In this document: positions 10,371 through 22,582 of the stretch, one piece after another
Layout of the letters: each line of letters begins with the position of its first letter
How positions within the stretch are numbered: the stretch's first letter is position 1
Assembly: GCA_964016875.1 (NCBI GenBank)
Contig: OZ024730.1
Coordinates: 34,763,795 to 34,827,794, forward strand
Direction: 5' to 3'
Origin: Fallopia convolvulus
Lineage: Eukaryota > Streptophyta > Magnoliopsida > Caryophyllales > Polygonaceae
Length of the DNA stretch: 64,000 nt
Notes under the pieces: generated by a model
Database searches by the model: none
What the model was told of the DNA's origin: nothing
The model's input: only the letters and a program-made list of their open reading frames with translations
Translations under genes and position numbers: made by a program

Positions 10371-12549
10371 TTGTTTAACGAATCCAATTATGCTTTCCAG
10401 CTTTTCCAACCATTTCGATGTCGACATTCCTCCATTGTTTGGGGATTATTGTGATCTTCTCCAATGAATTTTACGATAACTGAATAAGCAAAGATATCTT
10501 CCCGATACCTTATACCGATACTTACATAATTAATCGACATTTCTAAATTGTCGCTCATGCCATTTTCTTTGCTTTTAGAGTCTTTAGATAGAATCTCTTC
10601 AGGAGTTCTATCTTCATGTTTATTTTCAGTCGAGATATCATCCTTTTGGGATGTAACTGGCTCTTTCTTCTTCCGGGGAATGTATCCTTAAATCCGAAAA
10701 TGTCTCTCATGCTTCAAGCATGCTTATGTGTTGGGTTGGAGTTGCTTCTGGAATCTCCAAATGAGCTGGCGCATTTTCTGTTGGTGTTTGTGACTTAATC
10801 ACTTTCATGACATTGGTAAACATCATGAAGTTATACAATCCCCTAAACTTCCGGTTTAGTTATACAATTCGCTAAACTTTTGGTTTAGCTTTCTTTGGAT
10901 AATAAATTGCATCTCATGCAATCTCTTAACTTGTAGTCTCAGTTATCTTCTCCCCCTAAAGTTGGGATTTTCACCTCGCCAAAGTGTTAATCTTAATACC
11001 GAGCAATATATTGATCACCGCTTATAAGCTCTAGATATTTTATAAACGATAAGGATCCAAATCCTTCGTCTAATCCCAACTTTCATTGTGTGGCATCATT
11101 TAACAATCATTCAGGGAGGTGGAGGACATATAAAGCATTTAATCTCTTTTAGAGACAAGCTTCTGTTAGGAAAATTTTCTATAAGCAGTCGATCCGAGCC
11201 GAATTTAATTATCGACATTCACATTTCATGACCCTATTTAATCAACGACTCATCCTAGTCGTGTATTTCATGTATAGCATTTGCCTAGCTATCAATTATG
11301 ACCGCATTATTGACGACTCTGCTGGGTCGTTTTGTGAATGTGTGTGAGAGCTACTCAATGCTCAACCACTACACTAATTTATTTTCATTTTCCTCCTTTT
11401 TCAATGGAACCAATGGGTTGAGGCATCTTTGAACATCATATGATTAATCCACAATGGTTCACATGGCGATGTAATATGTCCTCTTATATCACTTGAACTT
11501 AGTCAAGGAGCATATGAGACTTTGTATTTACTTGCATATTATGCTGGCTTTGCTACTAACTTGCCAAGATCACAATCCTTTCAAGGTCACTCTTAGGAAG
11601 AGACTTCAAGTCTCAAGATCTTTCGGTCCCATACCAATCATGCGCATTATTATTTCACTTGAGTGACCAAGTTAATCATACCACAAATTTATCTTATCAT
11701 TAACTAACTTCCAGTTAGTGAGATTACATTATTCAATGGGATATACTCTTCTAGAGTCATTATAACCTTCACACCAAAATTTGCGCATGACTTGTGAAAA
11801 CTTCTGGTTTTCAAATACTATATGGTGTGACACCCTTGAAAATGTCGGTGATCCATACATAAATTTGGGAGCTCATCAACTCATATCAGATAAACTGTTA
11901 TCTTCGTATCAAAATTAGATGCCTCAAAATGGATGCATTCAGAACTTTAATTTATATTAGACCGGTCTCCACACTTATGCCTATAAGGTGTGGTTTTTGT
12001 ACAACTGGTACAAGACTAATGATCAATTACATCACTTATGGGATATCCCTTATCTTAGATATTCTTCTGGACATCAAATTAACCCACGGCGTCCTAGCTA
12101 TAAGTCATAACCATGACTAACGGCCGCATGCGTAATATACCGTAACCTCTTTCACACCCTCTTCCAGAGGAGGCATGCTTCCGGCATGCAAGAGGTTGGT
12201 CAAACATGACCTTGAACTTCTAGTTCATGCTAGGTAGGTGGTCATTTAGACATAGTTCTGAATATTGTGACGACTCACATTCCTTGTACTACTTCTAGAG
12301 TACATGCCATATTTCTTGTACTACATCTAGAGTACATGGTTTGGTATGAGATCTTTTAACTCTCCATGAGTTTTTAACGATCTCTACTTGTCAAAATTCG
12401 ATTCTTCAAGCTCGAATGAAGTTGATGATATGATACGTTTATTATAACTTAGCACATGTCTATTGGAACGTCAAGTGCTTCATGAATCTCACAAACATCT
12501 CATGTATCAACTTCGAGTGACAATGTAATTTTATTTCTTGAACCATTTA
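10371..12549 (-). other. decayed internal region of the copia element
   Basis: By position this should hold gag, protease and integrase in reverse. No frame longer than about 90 codons is open and I recognise no motif. Short repeats of the type ACATCTAGAGTACATG begin near 12,290. Confidence 0.45.
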
Positions 12550-14290
12550 TCATCCACTTCAGGAGATGATATGTTCATATAGTTCCACTAATAAATTCTT
12601 CTCATCATACTACAAGAAGTAATCATGTATGTAAATCCACTTCTAAGGGATAATACTCTTATGTATAAAAGCATCTACTTCAAGAGATGATCATTGTCAC
12701 ATAAATTTTATCATCTTCTTCAGGAAGTGATATTTTCTATCATTACTCACTTCAGGGGGTAATGAGATTTATTTCATCTCTTTGGGGATGATTTCAAATT
12801 TGTCTCTATTGAGACATACTAGCATCCCCTTCAGGAGATGACAAGTTTTAACTTTAAGAACAAATAAAAATGTATATAAGCAATATCATAAATAATTAAA
12901 TTGAAAGGTATAAATAAAGAAATAAAGTATTGTAAAATATTGTCAACTTCTGGTGACAAGAGATTGTATACGAAGTCTTCTAGACTTCTTTCCATCACAT
13001 ACTTCGGGATGTGATTATTCATAAGATCTTTCAATCATATATTTCATGATGTGATTCCTTTTAGTCACATATTTTAGGATGTGATATCCATGTGGGTATT
13101 TTATTATCTACTTCAAGAGATAATATTTGTTATATGAACTTTATCATCTACTTCTGGAGATGATATTTTTCTCTTTCAATTTGCAGATGAATCATGTCAT
13201 TTAATTCAAGAGGCGGCTTTAGTATCACCACTCACTCCAAGGAGTAATGGGATTTATTATATTTATCCACTTCTAAGGATTGATTTTATTGTTTCATCCA
13301 CTTCGGGGGATGTATATGCATCCACTTTAGGGGATAACAAATTTTCTTTTAACTTAAAAAATAATAATAATAGTGTACATAAAATAATTACAGAAACAAT
13401 TAAATTTAGAGACATAATTTAAGAAATTAAGGAACCAACACATTGTGAACTTCTGGTGACAAGAAATTACTAAAAAAATCTCTCAAACCTTTCAGTCACA
13501 TACTTCAGGATGTGATATATATAGGTTGTTTATTATCTATTCCAGGAGATTATATTTTTCATATGAATAAACTTTATCATCTACTTTCGGAGATGAAAAT
13601 TTTCTTCTATTTCAATTTTCGAATGAATTGTGTCATCTTCTTCAGGAGATGACTTTAGTTTCAACACTCACTTCAAGGAGTATAAACTTTTATTCTTTCA
13701 TCACTTTATGGAACAAGAATTATCACTTTAGTGCTAAAAATAAAATTATTTTATTCACTTCAGGGAATGAGAATTATCACTCCAAGGATAATATAAGTTT
13801 TCATTCACTTCAAGGAAGGAGGATTATCACTTCGGGGATAATTTTGTTTTGTACATTCAATCAACTTCAATAAGAAATAATATAACATAATTAAGTATGT
13901 AAAAATAATAAATAAATAAACAATATAAGTACAATACAATAAATAGAATAATTCATTCACTTTGGAGAATGAAATTTATCACTTCAGGGATAAAATTATA
14001 ATATTGTTTTGTAAATTCAACTCTTCAGGAGGAAATAATTATCGCTTCAGGGATAATTTTGTTTTGTACATTCAAACTCTTTATGAGATAAATGATATTA
14101 TTATCACTTCATTGATAATATAATTATTATGTATCTCTTCTGGAGATAAGAGAAAGATTTTAATTTGTCACTCCTAGGACAAATTTATTCGTGAATACCC
14201 ACTTCAGGGGGTGTATCCTATATGATTTAATTTGTCGCTCCAAGGACAAATTTGTTTACACATAAATCCACTTCAAGGGATATAGTTTTA
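12550..14290 (-). repeat. array of degenerate CACTTCAGGGGATAAT-type motifs
   Basis: I count about 35 copies of a short motif (consensus near YACTTCWRGRGATRAT, as written on the plus strand) in 1.7 kb, spaced irregularly by 20-90 bp and separated by AT-rich filler. Since the element reads on the minus strand, this is its 5' leader, between the 5' LTR and gag. Spacing is too irregular for a simple tandem repeat, and no protein-coding meaning is evident. Confidence 0.7.
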
Positions 14291-14666
14291 CAATTATAAA
14301 CAAACTATTTTTATAATTTAGACTTTAAAACATATATATACAATACACAATTGAATTAAACTAAAAAAAACCGTAACAATAAAAAAAATTTACTGGCATA
14401 TGTAAATCATATACATAAGAGCATCATCAGTACATGAAAAAAATATACAAATCGTATCAATATATGTACATAAAATATATGTATAAGCACATGAAAAATT
14501 CCAATATCAATATGAATAAAATTCGTTGAATTTTGAATACGAAAAACCATGATTCACGAATGTAGTAATTCGTATGTACGTTTCATTCATGTACATGTAC
14601 ATGTATCTAATTATAAAATCAAACGATAGGAGCCTACCTTTAGTCTTAGCAATTCGTGCTTATACG

Positions 14667-14820
14667 TGTTATAATTTAGAGAGAATAGAGAGAAATAGGG
14701 AGAAAGGAGAGAGATAAGATCCATTTTATTAGGTCACCCATAGGGGCCTTTATATAGAGAATAAAAACTAGGATTTCCAATTGTACATCTAAATATAATA
14801 ATATACTAAATATTATAACA
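14667..14820 (-). repeat. 5' LTR of the minus-strand copia element
   Basis: 154 bp, nearly identical to 8,886-9,039. The reversed TATA-like box at 14,749-14,757 would drive minus-strand transcription. GATAC follows at 14,821. Confidence 0.85.
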
Positions 14821-14825
14821 GATAC

Positions 14826-15793
14826 CAATATATTTGTAAGGATATAAGAATCTGTAGACTATTTTTTATCAATAAAAATAAGGATTTTTTTTAAATTTTT
14901 TATAATAAAAAATAAGATTAAATCGAATTATTATTTTCTTGGAAACTAATTTGTTTCATTTTTCTACTTTAAAATTAAATGAGAAAGAAAGAAGTTTAAT
15001 TGCAAAAATATCCAAAAAGGCCATCCTTGCCATTTAATCTAAATAAGGGCATTTTTTAAGTTATCAACTCTTTTTGGGGCATCTCTGCAAATTAGCCATT
15101 AATTAATTATGCTTTCTTCTTGACTATTTGAATAGTCTTGATCAATTTAGTGATTTAATTTAGATTTAGCGACTGAGTTCGACATATGTTAAATTTGACA
15201 TCGTATTACCTACGTAGTCTTTTATAGACGTCAAGTCTTTACGTAGTTCTAGATCTAAACACTTTTGAGTGAATTTGATTTGTGAACCATTAATTAACAA
15301 CGAGGGCTTGAGTTTGTATCTTGTGAAACCCCTTTTTTTTAATCTATGCCAATCAATGTGCCGGTTTATAATTAAGACAAATTTGATCAAATATTTTGGC
15401 TCTGAATGAAAGCACATGAGATGCAATTAATTAATTTGTGATTTGGATTGCACATAATTTTTTGGCTCGTATTTTTTTAAGTCCATATTATCTTTTCAAC
15501 TTAATTAATTACACTCCATTTGTACGAACGGTGCGCCCCATTGCATGGGTGTCCTGAATTTTTTTTGTGAATACGCACATTTGTTGGAACCCAATCTCTT
15601 GACCCTTTTTTTGCATCTTAAGAAAAGTTGGAGTGCACAACTTTGCCTTCGTTTGCTCCATCTCCATTTCAGTCTCCCTTTATTTTTTCTCTTTTTTTTT
15701 TGAAGTTGAAAACATGAAAACTTGAAAAGTGAAAACGGACATCAATTATCATTTCTTTTTTTTTAAAGAAGGAATTTAGTTTATGTACATAGT
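14826..15793. other. spacer with remnants of the TACGTA-module element family
   Basis: No gene is visible. 15,211-15,249 holds a third copy of the module TACGTA - short stem - TACGTAGTTC found twice at 7.6-7.9 kb. Near 15,560-15,590 is sequence resembling the end of the 691-bp element (GTGAATACGCACATTTGTT). This is probably a decayed relative. Confidence 0.45.
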
Positions 15794-16423
15794 TGATGCG
15801 ACCCTAGGGTCACAAGGAAGGGATCTAGGCTCGAAACGTTCGCATCTTCTCCAACAAATAGTAACCAGATAGATTTGAGGCCGAAGCCTAGACTTTGAGA
15901 TGAGAGGTGAAGTGAAAGGATTGAGAAGGGGGGCTAGTTTGATGTAGGCCAGGAGAATATGGGGTCGTGAAAAGAATAGGGTGACGCCCGGACCAAAGGG
16001 GAGGAGAAACTCGACTCAAAGCTTTGGCTTAATTCATTTTGGACATAGATTGAAAGGAGTCCCGAGTGCCTCTTATATAGAGAGCAAGCTCAAAACCCTA
16101 GGTACAATGAAGGGGATCAGATTGGGCCTAGCATGCAATCAAGGCCCACATCTAAAAAGCCCATAAATCTAATAATAGTAAAGCTATAAATGGAAAGGTG
16201 CAACAAACCCTAATGGGCCTTATTCTACCATAATGGGCCGGTCTCTTAAGCATAAGAGAACACACGCCTAAAATAGTAAAGACGGAATGTAAATGACAGA
16301 AATAGAAATAATAAATATAATAAATAAATAAATGAGACTAAGTCCTAATCCAAGGGGGTCTCTAAGGTCTAGGTCATCTCGGGTCCGTCGGAGCTGGGTC
16401 CGAGCCTAGGCAGGGTCGCATCA
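15794..16423 (-). repeat. 3' LTR of the short non-autonomous element
   Basis: 630 bp, a few percent different from its partner. A reversed TATA-like CTATATAAG lies near 16,073-16,081. Confidence 0.85.
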
Positions 16424-16439
16424 TCCTCCCTCCCTTAGA

Positions 16440-17127
16440 TTCGAAGCGTCCTCGCTTCGACGTTGTGTGGGATAGGGAAGACGATGTCAGCCTTATCAAA
16501 GCCTTGCCATCGACGTGGGTCTTCTCGAAGAGTAAAATATACGGTGTCGACACAGGGGCAGACTCGAGTATGGGCTCGGGTTTTGAGGTCTCGACGTCTA
16601 GTTGAGGAGGGACCTCGATGATTGGCATTCGCGCCGCTGGTGTGGTATCCTCGGTGAGGACTAGCTCGCGTGGCACGTCGCTCGGCACGTTACTCGGAAC
16701 GGGCGCCGATTGTGGTTGAGGCGCCAAGACGGTCTCGATGATGGGCTCGCTCGGCATCGGCGCCAATGGTGGCTGGGGTGCCGAAACGAGTATCGGGACG
16801 AGTGTGGGATGAAAACGGGCCATGTATTCGGCCATCTTGCACTCTAAGGCCACAAACCTGTCCTCAAGGCTAGGACTCTCGGCCACGGGAGAGGGAGAGG
16901 GCTCAACCGAAGGGGCCGGTCTTGGCACATGGTGCGCCGAGGCAGAATGCTTGGTGCGCGAGCCCTCGTTGTGGACTCGAGTGCGTGGGCGCCGAGGAGG
17001 CGGACTCCACTCCCGCTCGTCGTTGGAACAATGCCGGGATCGAGGAGTTTCGCGTGCGCGCCGAGGAGGCGGACTCCAATTCCGCTCGTCGTAGGAACGA
17101 TGCCGGGGTTTGGGAGTTTCTCCATAG
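16440..17127 (-). pseudogene. gag-like ORF remnant of the short LTR element
   Basis: On the minus strand a frame starts MEKLPNPG at about 17,127 and runs through two copies of a ~72-bp repeat (16,960-17,100), each giving an IVPTTSG...GVRLLGAHA-like segment. The frame then has to shift to continue as a Pro/Ser-rich stretch, LEDRFVALECKMAEYM, and a longer Pro/Glu/Val-rich tail towards 16,440. No zinc knuckle, protease or RT is seen. The position after the primer site fits gag; the sequence itself matches no domain I can name. Confidence 0.45.
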
Positions 17128-17681
17128 TAGCGGGCCCGATTCTCGGAAAGTTGGTATGGTGGGATCCAATCCGGGTGGTCTCTTGGAAGCGGCTTATAGG
17201 GACGAGATTTGACTGGTCAATGTGGCCAATCCCAAGAATCCGAATCATCCCATATTTCCGAGCAGGTCCAAGACATATCTTGGCCCCTCGAGATTTTTTT
17301 TTTGTTTCTTTTTTTTTTTTACAATATACGAGATCTTTCACAACCCAAAAGAATCTCTTATAAATCGAGAAAATATATAAACTAGCCTAGAAAGAAATAA
17401 AAAGAAGATCTTTTATAAGATAAGATCTCATACAAAAAAGAAATAAAATCAAAACAAACAAAATAAAATCAAGATAAAATATAGAGATATGCTTCGGAAT
17501 AGCCTAACCAAAAGGAGAAAAAAAATCTCGGATTTGATTTGGCAAGATCTATAATATTCTGGAAAAAAATTGCAGAAAAAAAAATTTTTTTTGGTCGAAA
17601 TCAGGACAAAATTCGAACCCTTTTTTTTGTTTGTGAAGGTGGAGAAGGAACCGTTCGAACTGCCTAAGCTCTGATACCAAT

Positions 17682-18313
17682 TGATGCGACCCTAGGGTCA
17701 CAAGGGACGGATCTAGGCTTGAAACGTTCGGATCTTCTCCAACAAATAGTAACCGGATAGATTTGAGGCTGAAGCCTAGACTTTGAGATGAGAGGTGAAG
17801 TGAAAGGATTGAGAAGGGGGCCTAGTTTGACGTAGGCCAGGAGAATATGGGGTCGGGAAAAGAATAGGGTGACGCCCGTACCAAAGGGGAGGAGAAACTC
17901 GACTCAAAGCTCTGGATTAATTCATTTTGGACGTAGATTGAAAGGAGTCCCGAGTGCCTCTTATATAGAGAGCAAGCTCGAAATCCTAGGTACAATGAAG
18001 GGGATCAGATTGGGCCTAGCATGCAATCAAGGCCCACATCCGAAAAGTCCATAAATCTAATAATAGTAAAGCTATAAATGGAAAGGTGCAACAAACCCTA
18101 ATGGGCCTTATTTTACCATAATGGGTCTTTTAAGCATAAGAGAACACACGCCTAAAATAGTAAAGACGGAATGTAAATGACAGAAATAGAAATAGAAATA
18201 ATAAATATAATAAATACATAAATGAGACTAAGTCCTAATCCAAGGGGGTCTCCAAGGTCTAGGTCATCTCGGGTCCGTCGGAGCTGGGTCCGAGCCTAGG
18301 CAGGGTCGCATCA
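17682..18313 (-). repeat. 5' LTR of the short non-autonomous element
   Basis: 632 bp; the primer binding site lies immediately beside it at 17,668-17,679. Ends are the same 12-bp inverted repeat as in the other LTR. Confidence 0.85.
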
Positions 18314-19570
18314 ATAGCCCTCGTCAAAATAACAGTGAACTTGTATACATCTCTTTGAGTTTAGAATGTTGGGAATGACTCCACATGAATTCCTTAAACT
18401 GGAACTATTTGGTTCCTTAAAAGCCTTAATTAAGGCCAATTTCTCTCCCTCTCGTTTTCTTTTGCCCTCTGTTTCTTTGATTTTACTCTCCGATTTGTTT
18501 GATGTGCAAGAGAACCGAAGAGAAGGAGGGGATCTGAATGAGAGAGGAAGAAGCCCACTTCTGACACATCATGGGACTTTTTATTTTGAAAATGGAGGAG
18601 GTTACTTAATTAACCGCTTAGTTAAAGAAAATAAAAAAAGAAATAAAGAGGAGTGGGATTTAGTTGGTCACCCACGTTGCCCATTCCAAACTTTCTTTTC
18701 TAAGTTGATAACTTGTGCGTGTAAACCAATTCCACCATATATTATTTTAACAATTTTTTTGATCGGTTTTTTTTTAATTACTTTTTTTTTTTTTGTAAAT
18801 TAGATCCATTTGATAACAATTGGGCCTTGTTTAATTAGGACCCATGTTGATACCAAATTGTGAGGCCCAATTTTGTATCATTTTTTTGTGACAAATCACA
18901 ATAGTAATTTCCAAACAATTTCAACATTTAATTTTCATAAAATATTAAAATTTATAAAAAATTACCCTTCAACAGTTACCCCCCGAACTTTTTTCGTGTG
19001 AAAACTTGAACGCGTTCAAAGTTCGACATTTTTATCTTTAAATACATTCTTTTTAAAAGGGACATTTAATTTGACTTTTGATCCGAAGAAGATAGGAACA
19101 TATAATATCGTTCCTTTTAAAATTTTATCACATGGGGAACTTGATCCATGTGATGATTTTTTTGTGACTATTGAAATGGCATGGCGGTATGGGCATATGA
19201 GAATTTGGAATTTTTTTATTTGGTTCGACTTTGAACTTGGTGTTTCGTGCCGATTTGGATGTAGTACTTTGGTTCAGTTTGGTTTTAAAGATGTTCTTGG
19301 TGAACAAGGATTTTTTTGAGAGAGCTTCGTGCTACTAGGTTTGAATTTTTGGCTTTCTTTATAAAGGATGAATTTGTATCATGCACCCATACCAACTTAA
19401 GCCACGACACATGGCGGCTTTTTAAAAATTGGTGTTTCGAATGACCATATACGAAAATGATATAGGCCAATGAGGTTTTCTCCTGTGATCTAGAATAGGA
19501 GTTCAGTTTTTTTTTTGTTTGAAACTTGGGAGATAAGGATACTGACTCGGCTAAAATCGTTGTTGCCAAG
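18314..19570. other. spacer without recognised gene
   Basis: An open frame at 18,366-18,803 and smaller ones occur on both strands, but none has a recognisable domain and the sequence is rich in T runs. It is probably decayed repeat or spacer DNA. Confidence 0.45.
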
Positions 19571-20747
19571 ATCAAACATAAATAACCCTAAACTACTAAC
19601 TAGTATAGCAAGCAAGCAAGGGGTCGAACCCAAGAGAATCGGGATTCTGATCAATCAGCAAAGAGCAAAGACAAGGGTTTTTGGAAGTTCAGGCAAATAA
19701 ACAAACAAGCAAATATTATTGGGATTAAATCAATTGGAAGAAAGCAGAGTTCATTCAATCAATTCCACCTTTTTAATCATTCGATCATCAATTCATCCAC
19801 TTTTCTATTAATTCCCTAGTTAAGTCCAATCCTTATAAAAGATTTCCGCTTGTCCACGGTCCAAGCAGAATTATGATATGAACAAGAACACTTAATTCAA
19901 ATCATGCAAAATATTAAGGATAGAAAGATATTAATTCATGCAATCAAGCTACAAGTCTCATGCATAAAATAACAATCAAACACTCTTTCTCAATTCTAGT
20001 CCACGGTCCTAGAAAAGAGTTGTTTCAAGGATAAATAAGATTGCACAGACAACAATAAAACCTAATCCAAACAGTAGATCTAAGTCAATCAAACAAGTTG
20101 ATCAGGCTTATCAAATCAAACGTAGATCATATAAATTAAACCAAGAGTTTTGATATTAACCAAGGGATAGAAAAGTTACCAGAATCTCACGAAATACATA
20201 AAAAAGTTTCCTTGATCAAACAAACTCCAAAGGGAAATTAGTTCTTCATAATACTGAAATAAAAACCTAAAAGTAAAAGTATGCTAGAAATTGTGTCTAA
20301 ATTGTGTAATCGTGAAGTGAAACTCGAAACAAAGCCTAAATAGTAGAAAATAAGTCCGAAACCCTAAGATATAATAATACTAAAAGATAAAATAAAACAA
20401 AGGAAGCGGTGCTGAAAATCCTCGATCCGCGAGCGCGGAAATAATCCGCTACCCTCGGACGCGGAATCCCTTTGATCCGCAAGGGCGGAAATAATCCGCG
20501 TCTGCGGATCCAGCTTTCCTCGTCCTCGAATTCTTCATTTTGTCCTCGGCACCGCGGGCACAGATAGTTTCCGAGGGTGCGGATCTTGACTCCATAAGCT
20601 CTTCAATTTGAATTAGGACTTCTGTCTTCCAAATCTTCAACTGTAGGCTTCTGCTGATATTACAGACAATCATCCTAATCTAGCCTAAAACACTCAGAAA
20701 ATCCTAATAGAAATACAGAATTATGCTGTACTAAAACCAGCGTATCA
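19571..20747 (-). repeat. Athila-type LTR, minus strand, solo or truncated
   Basis: Reading on the minus strand it starts TGATACGCTGG at 20,747. Towards its 3' end it contains GGGTTCGACCCCTTGCTTGC, matching the GGGATCGACCCTTGCTTACC of the LTR at 44.6-46.1 kb. Beyond 19,571 follows a degenerate TTGGCAACAACG-like primer-site remnant, so this would be a 5' LTR whose internal region is lost. 20,425-20,585 is a GC-rich core with repeated CCGC...GCGGA inverted motifs, standing out from the AT-rich surroundings. Confidence 0.65.
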
Positions 20748-21117
20748 AATTCTTGGAGATTTTTTGGCAAATACGAGATTGGTAGATGTTTCCTAGTGAG
20801 GCAAATTTTGGTTATGAAGACTTAGATCAATCATTAAATTTGAGCTTAATGATTGAGGTCTATTGAATTTTGATTTGTTTCTCTTCTTGAAAACACTTTT
20901 CGTAGGTGTATCGTTTCTTCTCCCTTTTTGTTAACTTGATTTTTTTTAACACCTATCATGAATCGTATGATTAGGTGCTTCTCTTCGGACCACATTTAAT
21001 ATTCTCTTTGTGTAGTCGAGATAATGATCAAACGACTACGAGATTTGAGACTTATCTTTTCTTATTTACTTCTTCTTGGGAAAGAAGTTGTTTTGTTTGT
21101 TGTTGTGGATGCATCTA
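20748..21117. other. spacer without recognised gene
   Basis: AT-rich, with no recognisable frame. It lies between the Athila-type LTR and the LTR of copia block A. Confidence 0.5.
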
Positions 21118-22176
21118 TGTTGGATCGTAAACCGTTAGCAAAGAGCTTGGGAACTGGCTGTTAAGCTGTTCCCAAGGCAACGGAAGTAAATTAAGCGCAA
21201 GTATTAACAGCAGTAACGAACGCAGTTCCCTTATAGAGGAACCCCACTACAACCAACTAGTTGTATGGGTAAACCTCTACCTTCGCTTGGAGGATTTTGA
21301 ATGACTTACTTATATTAATTTCTTTGTTCCTTAGTTACAACAGCCGGATTCACACTTCTCTGTTCCTACGAGTTCTTCCTAACTCTAGCAACACTAGTAA
21401 ATCCTCTCAACTGAGTTCCTAAGCTCACAAGCAAAATACAAGTAACTCAAACCTTACACTGACTTCTCAGTTCCCTTGCCCTTGGGAACTTCGGCTTCAC
21501 CGTCGTCGAGATCACACACTCGCCGACGGGGACTTCTCTTCTTTTTCTTTCTTTTCTCTAGTGTGGGTGTTTGTGAGTTCTGGGAGAAGTACTCAATCCG
21601 AGTACTATTCATTTGGCTTTATAGTCCAAGTATGGTTGGGCAGTCGCATCTTTCATTTGTGTCCAAAATGCCCTTTGCTTGATGCCCAAGTTGTACTTTC
21701 TTCACATGTGACTTTGGTTTGAACTAGGTCAACTTCTTGAATCAATCGGACCGTTGGATCAAGCGTGACAGTCTGATCCTCAGACTGTTCCTTCGGGCTG
21801 TCCAAAACAGAATCCCGCGATTTGCGCTGAACGGTCGTTGTCCTCACATGTGAGTTCCCATGTCATGGGAACTGTCTTCTTCAGAGTTCCCTTGATGGAA
21901 ACTCTTCATCGTTGTAAGTTTGTGTTCTCTTGATCATTCCTGGGAGTTCCCATTGCATGGGAACTTTCCTCTTCAAGGTTCCCTTAATGGGAACTTCTGC
22001 ATTGTGAGCTTCTGTGGCTTTTGGTCATTCATGGGAGTTCTTGGCTGTACCTGCGTTCCTTAGAAATACTTGAAAAAACCACATTAGTTCCTCATGGTGT
22101 TTGTCATTATTAAAACTCGGAGAATGGCATCGTTGATCCGTTGTTTAGAACCAAAGGTCCCAACAACGTCCCAACA
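21118..22176 (-). repeat. 3' LTR of SIRE-like element A
   Basis: 1,059 bp; reversed it starts TGTTGGGACG and ends GATCCAACA. The TATA-like box, reversed CTATAAAG, is at 21,617-21,624. The polypurine tract, reversed AAAAAGGGGGAAAT, is at 22,177-22,190, and a second similar tract (reversed AAAAGGGGGAAAG) lies at about 22,416-22,428. GTTCCC/GGGAAC occurs seven times between 21,850 and 21,995, including two near-palindromes of the type GTTCCCATGTCATGGGAAC. Confidence 0.85.
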
Positions 22177-22582
22177 ATTTCCCCCTTTTTGATGATGACA
22201 AACCCATCACAAAATATGCAAGTATTTCAATGAATGACATGCTAATGAGTTCCTAAGTATGATTTTGGGGAGTCACTTCTAGTGGAACAGTTAGATTAGG
22301 GATCCACTTCTGGTGAAACACTTAGATCTTTCTTAGCTTTTTATGCAATAGTTCCCCCTTAGCTTATGCATGTTCTATGATAACTTAAACTTTTAACTCA
22401 TCTCGCATTTTTTGTCTTTCCCCCTTTTGACATCATCGAAAACAAGCAATGCAATTTAGAAGGAAGAAAAGGAACACGCATTCAAATTAAAGGCCATTTC
22501 ATTACTTGAGAAAATATGTACAAGGGGAACTCAAGTACATTTTTGTGGTCATTTTTGGATTAAGGGAAAAGGAGAGGGTAGA

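Larger units (their letters stand above)
8886..14820 (-). mobile_element. Ty1/copia LTR retrotransposon, minus strand, decayed
   Basis: Two 154-bp LTRs beginning TGTTATA and ending TATAACA flank the element, and a perfect 5-bp target duplication GATAC lies outside (8,881-8,885 and 14,821-14,825). The polypurine tract, reversed CTAAGGGGGAG, is at 9,040-9,050 next to the low-coordinate LTR, so the element reads on the minus strand. The LTRs differ at only about 2 of 154 positions, implying a fairly recent insertion, yet the coding region is heavily broken. The region after the 5' LTR lacks the usual initiator-tRNA primer site. About 1.7 kb near the 5' end is filled with a degenerate short repeat. 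Confidence 0.85.
15794..18313 (-). mobile_element. short non-autonomous LTR retrotransposon, minus strand
   Basis: Two ~630-bp LTRs (15,794-16,423 and 17,682-18,313) enclose 1.26 kb. Each LTR starts TGATGCGACCCT and ends AGGGTCGCATCA, an unusually long 12-bp perfect terminal inverted repeat. The primer site, reversed TGGTATCAGAGC (complement of initiator tRNA-Met), is at 17,668-17,679. A reversed purine tract AAGGGAGGGAGGA is at about 16,425-16,437. Flanks ATAGT (15,789-15,793) and ATAGC (18,314-18,318) match at 4 of 5 bases. The internal part encodes only a gag-like fragment, without protease, RT or integrase, so the element depends on others to move. Confidence 0.85.

Noticed and set aside
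18366..18803. 145-codon plus-strand ORF
   Set aside because: No domain, low-complexity hydrophobic end from T runs, and repeat surroundings.
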